Under the pieces are notes generated by a model. The model ran no database searches and was not told the origin of the DNA. It saw nothing but the letters and a program-made list of their open reading frames with translations. Below, piece after piece: positions 7,525-14,411 of a DNA stretch of 28,186 nucleotides. Positions within the stretch are counted from its first letter, which is position 1, and every line of letters starts with the position of its first letter. The stretch covers positions 1 to 28,186 of the forward strand of contig JABDCJ010000033.1 of the NCBI GenBank assembly GCA_013288145.1. Direction: 5' to 3'. The stretch comes from Nitrososphaerota archaeon. Lineage in GTDB: Archaea > Thermoproteota > Nitrososphaeria > Nitrososphaerales > CADDZS01. A program made the position numbers and the translations under genes.

Positions 7525-7648
7525 GACGTCCGACGAGTTACTTAGATTAACATCAAAAGATTCCATGGCAAGCGGAGTGTGATCCGCATATGCGAGAATT
7601 GTTCAATCAACAGCGACATTCAAATTTAGAAAAAGTGATTAAGAAAAA
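7525..7648 (+). other. Intergenic spacer rpo11-tfs
   Basis: 124 bases with no recognisable gene. A small hairpin, GCGGA-loop-TCCGC, lies at about 7574-7589. CAAATTTAGA (7621-7630) could be the TATA element for tfs at 7649. I checked for tRNA and C/D-box features and found none. Confidence 0.35.
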
Positions 7649-7984
7649 ATGAAATTCTGTCCCAAGTGTGGAACTCGATTAAAGTACAAACCGCAGAAAG
7701 ATAATGCCAGATTAATTTGTGAAAAGTGCGGATACTCACAGGAAGCCGGGCCCAACATTTCTACCCCAGAAGATGTTGAAGCCGATTCTACTTCTTCTAC
7801 GATTAAGGTCCTAGGAGATAAAGAAGACAAAATAAAGACGATGCCCACGACTACCGTGGATTGTCCCAAATGCGGACACAACGTGGCGTTTTGGTGGTTC
7901 CTTCAGACACGCAGTGGCGATGAGCCGCCTACACAGTTTTTCAGATGCGAGAAGTGCAGTCACACCTGGCGACAATACAGCTAG
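7649..7984 (+). CDS. tfs: Transcription elongation factor TFS
   Basis: A 111-residue TFIIS/Rpb9-type factor that rescues backtracked RNA polymerase by stimulating transcript cleavage. There are two zinc ribbons: CPKCG...CEKCG at residues 4-27, and CPKCG...CEKCS near the C-terminus. The catalytic hairpin of the second ribbon is intact (QTRSGDEPPTQFF, with the Asp-Glu pair that reaches the polymerase active site). This supports a cleavage-active TFS rather than an inhibitory paralogue. The start ATG is preceded by an A-rich leader. Adjacent to rpo11 and PCNA. Confidence 0.95.
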   Translation: MKFCPKCGTRLKYKPQKDNARLICEKCGYSQEAGPNISTPEDVEADSTSSTIKVLGDKEDKIKTMPTTTVDCPKCGHNVAFWWFLQTRSGDEPPTQFFRCEKCSHTWRQYS

Positions 7985-8002
7985 CGACGACCTCTGAAAA
8001 AC

Positions 8003-8011
8003 TATTTTTAC
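8003..8011 (+). promoter_or_regulatory. TATA-like box for PCNA gene
   Basis: TATTTTTAC lies about 35 nt before TTG 8046, at a spacing seen for several other TTG-started genes here. Confidence 0.4.
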
Positions 8012-8045
8012 TGAAATCTGATCTTTTCCGTGGCCAGATCTAGAA

Positions 8046-8861
8046 TTGTCAGAAGAACAAGAAGTACCATCGACTTCCGGTAAACCAACTGCTGTGGGGT
8101 TTGTAGCTAGAACCCAGTCGCCGAGTCAATGGAAAGCTGTCACGTCAGCAATCCAGACGCTAGTTGAGGAAGCTACGTTTGAAGTAAATCAAGACGGAAT
8201 AACTTTCAGAGCAATGGATCCCTCGCATGTCGCATTAATCGATCTGTTTTGGCCAACCGCTGATTTCCAGAAATTCTCTTGTGAAAAGCCCGACAGATTT
8301 ACGGTCCGAATGGATGACTTTGCAAAGTTGATCCGCCGTGCGGAAAACAAAGATTCTGTGGAAATTTCAAGAGCGGGATCTGAATCGCTTAATGTCAAAC
8401 TAAGCAACGGCTACAAAAGGGAGTTCGAGCTGCACCTGATTGAATCCAGTCAGAGCAATACTCCGCTTCCAAAGCTCACGTATGATTCAAAGTTCGTTAC
8501 GACAGAGCCGGCGTTCGACCGGATTTTGAATGATGTTTCAGCAATTTCCAACTATATCTCGATCGAATCTGGAAAAGACAAAGTAACATTTTCCGGGAAG
8601 GGTGACACCGGGAAAGCGAACGTTGTCCTTGAGAAAGTAGAATCAGGAAAAGGAGATCTTGTTAGCCTAGTAACGGATAAGGAAAGCAAATCAAACTACA
8701 GTATCGAATACTTACTGAAGATTACAAAATCAGCTGGAACTGCTTCCGATACGATCAACTTCGAGTACTCTAGTAAGATGCCATTGAGGATGGACTTTAA
8801 GTTGGGCGAAAACAGTAACGGGTTTATTCGCTTCTATCTAGCACCTCGGGTTCAAGAGTAA
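8046..8861 (+). CDS. pcn: Sliding clamp PCNA
   Basis: A 271-residue DNA polymerase sliding clamp forming a ring that tethers polymerases, ligase and nucleases to DNA. The N-terminal domain is strongly recognisable: LVEEATFEVNQDGITFRAMD, then PSHVALIDLFWP. The interdomain connecting loop contains LPKLTYDSKF, and the C-terminal strand reads GFIRFYLAPR. A single complete gene, about 20 residues longer than typical archaeal PCNA because of a Ser/Thr/Glu-rich leader before VGFVAR. A GTG at 8094 would give the usual length, but the TATA spacing favours TTG 8046. An intron-containing tRNA lies just downstream on the other strand. Confidence 0.95.
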   Translation: MSEEQEVPSTSGKPTAVGFVARTQSPSQWKAVTSAIQTLVEEATFEVNQDGITFRAMDPSHVALIDLFWPTADFQKFSCEKPDRFTVRMDDFAKLIRRAENKDSVEISRAGSESLNVKLSNGYKREFELHLIESSQSNTPLPKLTYDSKFVTTEPAFDRILNDVSAISNYISIESGKDKVTFSGKGDTGKANVVLEKVESGKGDLVSLVTDKESKSNYSIEYLLKITKSAGTASDTINFEYSSKMPLRMDFKLGENSNGFIRFYLAPRVQE

Positions 8862-8898
8862 CTTAGTACAAAACATTTCTACAGTAGCGGGGGGTGGA

Positions 8899-8932
8899 GT
8901 TTCATTAACGCAGGGATTTTCCCTGCTATTAT
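8899..8932 (-). other. tRNA intron 2, T-loop position 59/60 (34 nt)
   Basis: The T-loop bases TTCA (54-57) pair with intron TGAA (8904-8901) as the central helix. The bulges are AAA (8934-8932) and ACT (8900-8898), cut after the second base, which restores the loop TTCAAAT exactly. The T-stem GGTGG/CCACC forms the outer helix. The intron itself carries a 7-bp hairpin, GCAGGGA-loop-TCCCTGC. Confidence 0.87.
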
Positions 8933-8954
8933 TTTGAACCACCGCTCTGCGGGT

Positions 8955-9008
8955 TTCTCATGACAATTCCCTTTCGTTCCGTTTAGTTGGAAAAAGAAAA
9001 GGCGACAT
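8955..9008 (-). other. tRNA intron 1, canonical position 37/38 (54 nt)
   Basis: The exon bases CTCA (32-35) pair with intron TGAG (8960-8957) as the 4-bp central helix. The 3-nt bulges are TAA (9010-9008) and AAA (8956-8954), cut after the second base of each. The flanking helix on the exon side is the anticodon stem. On the intron side it is TG/CA plus a weaker inner stem (TTCC...GGAA). This is the standard archaeal splicing-endonuclease substrate. Confidence 0.88.
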
Positions 9009-9080
9009 TATGAGCCCGCCGGGATAACCTGGCTTCCCCACCCCGCTAGGCTGTGTGGAATTCTATTCGTTTCGATCAAC

Positions 9081-9090
9081 GTATTAAAGC
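9081..9090. promoter_or_regulatory. Shared TATA-like element, tRNA-Met and nfo
   Basis: GTATTAAAGC reads as a TATA-type box on both strands. On the minus strand TTTAATAC lies about 34 nt before the tRNA 5' end. On the plus strand TATTAAAG would start transcription near 9112-9118, upstream of nfo ATG 9157. It overlaps the TTG at 9091, arguing against that longer nfo start. Confidence 0.45.
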
Positions 9091-9156
9091 TTGACGGAAA
9101 AAGTAGCCGATTATGCGGATAGAAAAATCAGGTGTTCGTTAATATTGACCGATTCG

Positions 9157-10020
9157 ATGGAAAGATTCAGGCACCCGATTGGAATCCATGTTTCAATTTC
9201 CGGAAAACTAGATCAGAGCGTCGACAGGGCGCTGGATCTCAAATGCTTCGGAACATTTCAGATCTTCACTTGCAGCCCCCGACGTTGGGACGCGAGTCCT
9301 CTAGATCCGGCGGAAGTGGGAGCATTTCGTAAGAAATCATCAGAATCCAACTTTGAGGTTTTCGTGCATATGCCCTACCTTCCAAATCTTTCCTCTCCGG
9401 ACAAGTCGTTTTACACTAAATCCATCGCGGTACTCACAAGAGAAATCAAGAGGTGCTCAGAACTTGGGATTAGAAGTCTGGTTTTACACTTTGGCAGTCA
9501 CATGAACACAACGATTGAATCTGGCAGAGAGAGAATAGTAGAGGCGTGCAGAAAATCTCTCGAAGAAACCAAAGACCTCAATGTCCGACTACTTCTGGAA
9601 AATTCGGCCGATCCAAAAAGTGTCGGATCCAGCTTCAATTCAATCGGCGAAGCCCTGAACTCAATTGATGATCGAAACAGGATCGGTGTTTGCCTAGACA
9701 CTTGTCATGCTTTCGCATCAGGATACGATCTTTCTAGCGAAATGTCTGTCGAAAAAACAGCGGAATCTTTCGACTCGTTGATAGGACTATCCAACATATA
9801 CCTGATTCACCTCAATGACTCTAAAGGAAAGCTCGGTTCGAGTCTAGACAGGCATGAGAGTATTGGAAAAGGAAACATCGGGCTGAAGGGCATGAAAGCG
9901 ATATTGAATACCAAGAAATTTGGAAATATCCCCGTAAACCTGGAAACTCCTAGAGATTACGAAGGAGAAGACCGGGAAAATATTGAAACTACAAAGAAGC
10001 TTGCTACCGTCGCAGATTAG
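9157..10020 (+). CDS. nfo: Endonuclease IV (apurinic/apyrimidinic)
   Basis: A 287-residue zinc-dependent AP endonuclease for base-excision repair, a TIM barrel close to the E. coli enzyme in length. All nine metal ligands can be placed, with spacing matching the family: H71, H111, E148, D181, H184, H218, D231, H233 and E263. Conserved blocks include GIHVSISG, LLENSA, CLDTCHAFASGYD and DRHESIGKGNIG. The frame is open to TTG 9091, but that start lies on the apparent TATA box; ATG 9157 (or TTG 9145) gives the normal N-terminus MERFRHPIGIHVS. The last 17 bases overlap the convergent gene on the other strand. Confidence 0.93.
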   Translation: MERFRHPIGIHVSISGKLDQSVDRALDLKCFGTFQIFTCSPRRWDASPLDPAEVGAFRKKSSESNFEVFVHMPYLPNLSSPDKSFYTKSIAVLTREIKRCSELGIRSLVLHFGSHMNTTIESGRERIVEACRKSLEETKDLNVRLLLENSADPKSVGSSFNSIGEALNSIDDRNRIGVCLDTCHAFASGYDLSSEMSVEKTAESFDSLIGLSNIYLIHLNDSKGKLGSSLDRHESIGKGNIGLKGMKAILNTKKFGNIPVNLETPRDYEGEDRENIETTKKLATVAD

Positions 10021-10735
10021 GACCTTCGACTTCAGGGAAATAATCCTGACCGTCTCGGAATGCAATCATCCTAGCTGCACGCTGATCTCTCGTCTCGGCT
10101 CTGCCGAAGATAATCTTACCTCGTTTCTTCGATAAAGATGAAGTCCCACTCTCATTGACTAACTGAATTCTCACCGAGTCATGGTATCTGGAGTTCAGAA
10201 TTTGTGCGATTTGTCTTGCCAGGAGTGCGTTGCCCGATCCTATTTTCACGACTTTCCGGACGGAAGGGGCGTTATCAATCAAGGCACATACTCTTGCAAT
10301 CGTCCCTTCGATCGTTTGGACGACGCTGCTTTCAACCATTCGATGATTCATAAAGGCTGCTACTCCCGTCCGCTTTCCCGGGTCGATGCCTACAATAAAC
10401 CAATCAGTGGGCTTCGCGGGATAAATGTACGGAAGTATTTTCTCCCTTGCAAGACCGACATCGTCATCGAGGTCCTCCACGCATAAGACGTTCGAACCAA
10501 AAAATTGAAGCCTTTCCCTTCTTGTGGTGATTAGCACCTTTACATTTCCGTCGAAGTAGATCTGACTGTTCTCTTTCCCATTGTGATCTACCATCTGATG
10601 ATTGCCAACGACGATATCCACGTAGGGCAACCCAACTCGTTTAAGAAGCGTAATTATCTGATAGTAAGCTCTGCCGTTAGAAGTTGAGACTCCAACTTCT
10701 GGTCGAGATTCTGGAATTTCTCCTATGCGTCCCAC
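10004..10735 (-). CDS. RNase H-fold protein, RuvC/YqgF-like putative nuclease
   Basis: A 243-residue protein of two parts. Residues 1-105 are of unknown type. Residues 112-243 look like an RNase H-fold domain: FIVGIDPGKRTGVAAF (113-128) matches the RuvC/YqgF first strand, then QLVNESGTSS (191-200) and RDQRAARMIAF (216-226). Candidate catalytic acids D118, E195 and D217 occur in the D-E-D order of YqgF-type resolvases. It resembles the RNase H-like part of archaeal COG2433 proteins, but is much shorter. Activity on Holliday junctions or RNA is not shown. The start is GTG 10735. It lies tail-to-tail with nfo and divergent from a RecA-like gene, suggesting a DNA-repair context (inference). Confidence 0.7.
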   Translation of the reverse strand: MGRIGEIPESRPEVGVSTSNGRAYYQIITLLKRVGLPYVDIVVGNHQMVDHNGKENSQIYFDGNVKVLITTRRERLQFFGSNVLCVEDLDDDVGLAREKILPYIYPAKPTDWFIVGIDPGKRTGVAAFMNHRMVESSVVQTIEGTIARVCALIDNAPSVRKVVKIGSGNALLARQIAQILNSRYHDSVRIQLVNESGTSSLSKKRGKIIFGRAETRDQRAARMIAFRDGQDYFPEVEGPNLRR

Positions 10736-10770
10736 CCAAAATACGGGGCGAGTAATGTAGGGCGAAGTTC

Positions 10771-10784
10771 AAACTTTTAAAGAT
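10771..10784. promoter_or_regulatory. Palindromic A/T box in divergent intergenic region
   Basis: AACTTTTAAAG is close to symmetrical and could act as a TATA element in either direction. The minus reading CTTTAAAAG lies about 40 nt before GTG 10735; the plus reading is about 100 nt before GTG 10883. Otherwise the 147-nt gap holds only a short start-less open frame (see rejected items). Confidence 0.3.
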
Positions 10785-10882
10785 TGAGAATTCGCCATTC
10801 GCTCCTCCGGAAGAGAATACGACCAAATTGAAAAGATGGTCTGAGGCAAGGGGACTAAATCCTGTCTCATATTGAGCTGCTT

Positions 10883-11536
10883 GTGGAAGATCTAGCGAAG
10901 AACGTACTGACAATTACTCTCGCGTTCGATAATCCTCAGATAAAACCTCTGGTTTGCCGAGACATTGTTGAGAGATTTATCTCTAGTCATAGTGTAGTCT
11001 ACTTTGATTTCGACCTCCAATTTTCATCCTTGCTCCAGAATCTCGACCAGGTTTCTTACGAACGAATTGCTCATACTGGAAAACTTTTGGTACTACAGCC
11101 TACGAATAGTGTCCCCGACCTTCTAGAGATCTTGGCCACTTTTAAGCCGCCAAGTGGAGGCGTGATCGTACTTGATTCTCTCAACACACTCCAAGATCTT
11201 TTGACAGAGGGTTCCTCGGAAAAAGGATCAAAGGTCGCAAATCAAAAAACCGCTTTGATTATCACATTGCTGCAGAACTATGCCCAGTTTTTATCTAAAT
11301 CTTTGATTATCGTCAACATAACAAAATCCCGCCCTAAAGAAAGAATCGAAAAAAACTCTTCCGATTGGGAGAAGAAATTGGTTGGAGGGAGGATGATTAA
11401 GTTCAAGAGCGATCTTATCATCTTTACAAGAAGATCGGAACAGAATCCTCGCGAGATCGAGATCATTGTTCAGGAGAGTAACAAAGATATTTTGAAGGAT
11501 TCTGCTCGACTCGAAAACTACCTGATTTGGTTATGA
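10883..11536 (+). CDS. RecA/Rad51-like protein lacking a Walker A motif
   Basis: A 217-residue protein whose fold elements follow the RecA/RadA core. SGGVIVLDSLN (91-101) is Walker B-like with D98. A helix-strand unit ends in SLIIVNITKSRP (140-151), matching the strand carrying the polar sensor residue. KKLVGGRMIKFKSDLIIFTRR (164-184) resembles the Rad51/RadA glycine pair and following strand. Where the P-loop should be, the sequence reads AFDNPQIKPLVCRDI (14-28) without GxxGxGKT, so ATP hydrolysis is unlikely. It may be a recombinase paralogue or accessory factor. Start GTG 10883 follows an in-frame stop at 10856-10858, so the N-terminus cannot extend far. Conserved but uncharacterised; the RecA relationship is by eye. 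Confidence 0.6.
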   Translation: MEDLAKNVLTITLAFDNPQIKPLVCRDIVERFISSHSVVYFDFDLQFSSLLQNLDQVSYERIAHTGKLLVLQPTNSVPDLLEILATFKPPSGGVIVLDSLNTLQDLLTEGSSEKGSKVANQKTALIITLLQNYAQFLSKSLIIVNITKSRPKERIEKNSSDWEKKLVGGRMIKFKSDLIIFTRRSEQNPREIEIIVQESNKDILKDSARLENYLIWL

Positions 11537-11558
11537 GGCCAATGTTTAAGGTTTCAGA

Positions 11559-11981
11559 CTACTTCAATTGTAGAATGTAATAGCCTACAGTCATGGCGAT
11601 CGCCATCAGCGCAATACCGATCACAAAAAACATCTCGGCTGACCTTGCTCTTATCGTCTGTCTCCCACTAAGATACAGACCGTATGCGCCAAGAGAGCCA
11701 ATAATGTATCCGAACATTATGATTATTGTTTCTGTCACGTTCTGGGCATTTGGATTCGCAACTATCGGACTCAGGTTTATGCCAGCCTGACCGGAATTTG
11801 AAATCGCGTTGATAATTCCCGCAATCAAAAGATACAATGCGAGGAGGTAAAGCCACTCGATTCCCCTGGTCCTCAGAGAAGTGGTAGATGCCGGATTTGA
11901 TAAGCGTCTTCCAATGTCAGACCTCGTCACGCGCGAAGTCAGTCCCGTAGTCGCCGCTTGAACTCGTTTTTTGATGCCCAC
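11559..11981 (-). CDS. Small membrane protein with three TM segments
   Basis: A 140-residue protein of unknown family. A basic N-terminal ~40 residues (VTRSDIGRRL) is followed by membrane segments at about 43-60 (WLYLLALYLLIAGIINAI), 86-104 (IIIMFGYIIGSLGAYGLYL) and 117-137 (FFVIGIALMAIAMTVGYYI). The loop between TM1 and TM2 is probably extracytoplasmic and carries a possible glycosylation sequon (NVTE). The start is GTG 11981, five bases after the stop of the zinc protein, so it appears to be the last gene of the topA operon. I cannot assign a role. Confidence 0.65.
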   Translation of the reverse strand: MGIKKRVQAATTGLTSRVTRSDIGRRLSNPASTTSLRTRGIEWLYLLALYLLIAGIINAISNSGQAGINLSPIVANPNAQNVTETIIIMFGYIIGSLGAYGLYLSGRQTIRARSAEMFFVIGIALMAIAMTVGYYILQLK

Positions 11982-11986
11982 GATAT

Positions 11987-12250
11987 CTACCCTGATTTAA
12001 CTGCATGTTGAGATTTGTCGGTCTTTCCGCTCAGTCGCAATTCGTATCTTGCGACTGCCTTTGCGTATTCTCCGGTTTCTTTAAGCCCGAGAATTGTCTC
12101 TAAATACCTTTCCCAGCTAATGTTCTCGAAGGCATACTTCCAATCCTGGTACTTCATCTTGATTAGAGTAAGTGCTCTTTTGTGATAAATACAGTAAGGA
12201 GTTTCGGCGATTACGAGTCTCGGGCATAAATTACATGTACGTTCAGTCAT
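11987..12250 (-). CDS. Small zinc-binding protein encoded after topA
   Basis: An 87-residue protein with an N-terminal CNLC...YCIYH arrangement (C6, C9, C20, H23), a plausible CxxC/CxxH zinc site. It is followed by a helical region (MKYQDWKYAFENISWERYL) and a charged C-terminus. ATG 12250 is the best start because ATGACTGA makes an 8-base overlap with the topA stop, typical of translational coupling; an upstream ATG at 12262 overlaps by 20 bases. The coupling suggests a function alongside topoisomerase I, though nothing in the sequence proves it. Confidence 0.65.
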   Translation of the reverse strand: MTERTCNLCPRLVIAETPYCIYHKRALTLIKMKYQDWKYAFENISWERYLETILGLKETGEYAKAVARYELRLSGKTDKSQHAVKSG

Positions 12251-14411
12251 TTTGGACAGCACGAGAACTGCAGCTAAAATTCGAACAAGTTTTTGCTAAC
12301 GACATCCGGTTGAATCTTGAAACATTTACGAGAGGCCAACTGCACTGGTTACATCTTTCACCCACGGGCATTATTTGACCTAATGGAAGAGCTGGAGATG
12401 AAGCTTTGCAACCTTTCGCAGAATTTGAACACCTGATAAATCTCTTTTTCGTCTTTGGAGATCTGATCAGTTCCAGTTTACCAGTCTTGCACGAAGGGCA
12501 CGATCCAAGTTCGGATCTTAATTGGACGTTTGGTCGAACCCTCGGTTGAGTACGAGCAACATTTTCCGACTCTATCTCTATGGTTTTGTCGAGCATATTT
12601 GCCATAACAGTTCGAAAATCAGAGACCATTTGAGCTACAAATTCGACATCGCTTTCAGCGCCGCTCCTGATTTTCTCAAGTCTCTCTTCCAATGCCCTAG
12701 TCATTCCGGTAGTTACTATTTCGGGCGATAATACCCTCGCGTTCTCGACAAGACTAGTACCCAGACCAGTTGGAAGCAACTCAAGCCTGTCTTTATGTAC
12801 GTACTCTCTGTTGAGCAACGTGGAAATCGTTTCGGCTCTGGTCGCTTTCGTTCCGATTTTTTCGCTCTCCATTTGAGCAAGCAGAGATCCCTCAGTAAAT
12901 CTACTTGGTTGGGGGTTGTAACTTTCGGCTATAGAAACCGAAACGACCGGAACTTTTTCCCCTTCGACAATGGGGACATTTAGAGAACTTTCAAAGTTTT
13001 TGCCAAAAGGATAGTAAGCAGACCAGCCTTTCTCTAGAACGACAGATCCCGAAGAGACAAAGTCATACAAATTGATATCGAAAACGATCCTAAGATTTTC
13101 GACAATCTCGTTTGAAGCAAACGCATTACAGAACCTTCTGACTATCAGATCGTAAACCTTCGCTTCAATCAATGTAAGCTCAACTTTCGGATGTTCGCCC
13201 GTGGGAAAAATAGCGGGATGGGCTGAATCCTCTTGTGGGCCCTCTCTCGGGCGGGTTCTTGTTTTTGGATCCGACAATAGCTGAGACACAAGACTCGAAT
13301 ATTTGCCGAAGGAGGACAACTTCTTGAAAATGTTTGCAATTCCAATTCTCTCCGGCAATTTCTGACTATCCGTCCGAGGATAGGAAATTAGAGCATCCTG
13401 ATACAGTTTCTGAGCTATAGAAAGTGTCGCCTTCGGTGATTGCTTGAACAGCCTGTAACTTTCTCTTTGGAGCTCTCCCAAATCAAACGGGTACCTAGGC
13501 GGTATTGAGAGAATGTCTTTGCCAACCCTCTTAACGATGGCCTCTTTCGCCACCGAAACTGCTCGATGGATATCCAACGCAACTGATTGTTTCTTTATCG
13601 GAGAATTAGCAAAGCGAGTAATGATTTTAATCCCGGATTTCATAAGATCACATGTTATCGTCCAGCTGGGGATTGGAACGTGGGATAGTCTCGCGAGTTC
13701 TCTATCAACAATAAACGCCAGAGTCGGCCCCTGAACACGCCCAATGGTTATGTTTCTAAAACTGCCATGAGTTTTCCCATAGTTTGAGTCTATCGTGAGG
13801 GCTCTCGATAGATTCACACCCCACAAGAAATCGGCAAGATGCCTCATTCTTCCGGCACTTGCGAAGCTCAGATCGGAAGATTTCAATTTTCTGAAAGAAT
13901 CTCGAATTTCTTCGACAGTTAGAGTGGAAAATTTCGCCCGGAGTATCTCGGGCCTCTTGTTCATGTGTGAGAACGCGAAAACAAGAGAATTGAAACCAAT
14001 TGTTTCGCCTTCCGTATCGTAGTCGCAGGCGTTGATCAGTTTGGAACATTGTACAGCGGCGCGAGCAATTTGGGCAATCCTATCTCTAGTAATTTTACCC
14101 ATACTTGAATAACTTGTTTTTCCAAATCTACGAGCACTCTGACTCCCTCTTGATGACCATTCGATGTCCATCACCGGAAAAAGATCTCGCCTCTGGTGGG
14201 AATCCACTAATTCGTACAAGTGCCCGACTGCGGAGCATATCAGATAATGGTGACCGTCGTAACTATCGGGTAGATCTATTACACCATGATCTCCATACGG
14301 GATCCTTCCTTCTTTAGAAAGAGCCTGTGCTATCTTCCTAGCTGCGTCAGGTTTTTCCGCCAGAACTAGAATTCGATTGTCTCCTGTCGACTGGGACAAA
14401 TTAGTCGCCAT
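12243..14411 (-). CDS. topA: DNA topoisomerase I, type IA
   Basis: A 722-residue type IA topoisomerase that relaxes negative supercoils or decatenates DNA by single-strand passage. The N-terminal TOPRIM domain (RILVLAEKPDAARKIAQAL, residues 13-31) carries the acidic metal site CDYDTEGE with D130, D132 and E134. The active-site tyrosine is Y345 in ISYPRTDSQ. After the central gate domains the C-terminus holds cysteine clusters: CPSC...CSN...C near 645-670, and CNQC...CSNFSC near 690-715, probably zinc ribbons. The layout is that of archaeal topoisomerase I/III-like enzymes. Start ATG 14411 fits. It appears to lead an operon with the zinc protein and a membrane protein. Confidence 0.95.
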   Translation of the reverse strand: MATNLSQSTGDNRILVLAEKPDAARKIAQALSKEGRIPYGDHGVIDLPDSYDGHHYLICSAVGHLYELVDSHQRRDLFPVMDIEWSSRGSQSARRFGKTSYSSMGKITRDRIAQIARAAVQCSKLINACDYDTEGETIGFNSLVFAFSHMNKRPEILRAKFSTLTVEEIRDSFRKLKSSDLSFASAGRMRHLADFLWGVNLSRALTIDSNYGKTHGSFRNITIGRVQGPTLAFIVDRELARLSHVPIPSWTITCDLMKSGIKIITRFANSPIKKQSVALDIHRAVSVAKEAIVKRVGKDILSIPPRYPFDLGELQRESYRLFKQSPKATLSIAQKLYQDALISYPRTDSQKLPERIGIANIFKKLSSFGKYSSLVSQLLSDPKTRTRPREGPQEDSAHPAIFPTGEHPKVELTLIEAKVYDLIVRRFCNAFASNEIVENLRIVFDINLYDFVSSGSVVLEKGWSAYYPFGKNFESSLNVPIVEGEKVPVVSVSIAESYNPQPSRFTEGSLLAQMESEKIGTKATRAETISTLLNREYVHKDRLELLPTGLGTSLVENARVLSPEIVTTGMTRALEERLEKIRSGAESDVEFVAQMVSDFRTVMANMLDKTIEIESENVARTQPRVRPNVQLRSELGSCPSCKTGKLELIRSPKTKKRFIRCSNSAKGCKASSPALPLGQIMPVGERCNQCSWPLVNVSRFNRMSLAKTCSNFSCSSRAVQND

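Larger units (their letters stand above)
8885..9047 (-). tRNA. Initiator tRNA-Met (CAT) with two introns
   Basis: Read on the minus strand, exons 9047-9009, 8954-8933 and 8898-8885 join into a 75-nt tRNA. The acceptor stem AGCGGGG/CCCCGCT is perfect and followed by A73. The D-stem is GGGA/TCCC with loop AGCCAGGTTA. The anticodon stem is GCGGG/CCCGC with loop CTCATAA (anticodon CAT). The variable loop is AGAGC. The T-stem is GGTGG/CCACC with loop TTCAAAT. The A1-T72 pair and three consecutive G-C pairs at 29-31/39-41 mark it as the initiator. CCA is not encoded. Introns interrupt positions 37/38 (54 nt) and 59/60 (34 nt), and both junctions fold into bulge-helix-bulge motifs. Without removing both introns the T-arm is unrecognisable, so automated searches may miss it. 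Confidence 0.93.

Noticed and set aside
7525..7648. Possible small RNA between rpo11 and tfs
   Set aside because: Only one 5-bp hairpin is visible; no C/D boxes, H/ACA structure or tRNA features on either strand.
8905..8940. Intrinsic terminator for pcna (GC hairpin followed by TATTATTTT on the plus strand)
   Set aside because: The hairpin is fully explained as the core of the T-loop intron of the minus-strand tRNA. It may incidentally help end the pcna transcript, but a dedicated terminator cannot be claimed.
10783..10875. Short plus-strand open frame ending LKRWSEARGLNPVSY before the RecA-like gene
   Set aside because: It reads like protein, but has no ATG, GTG or TTG early enough and ends before GTG 10883 in another frame. 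It could be a frameshifted N-terminus of the RecA-like gene, but nothing confirms this.
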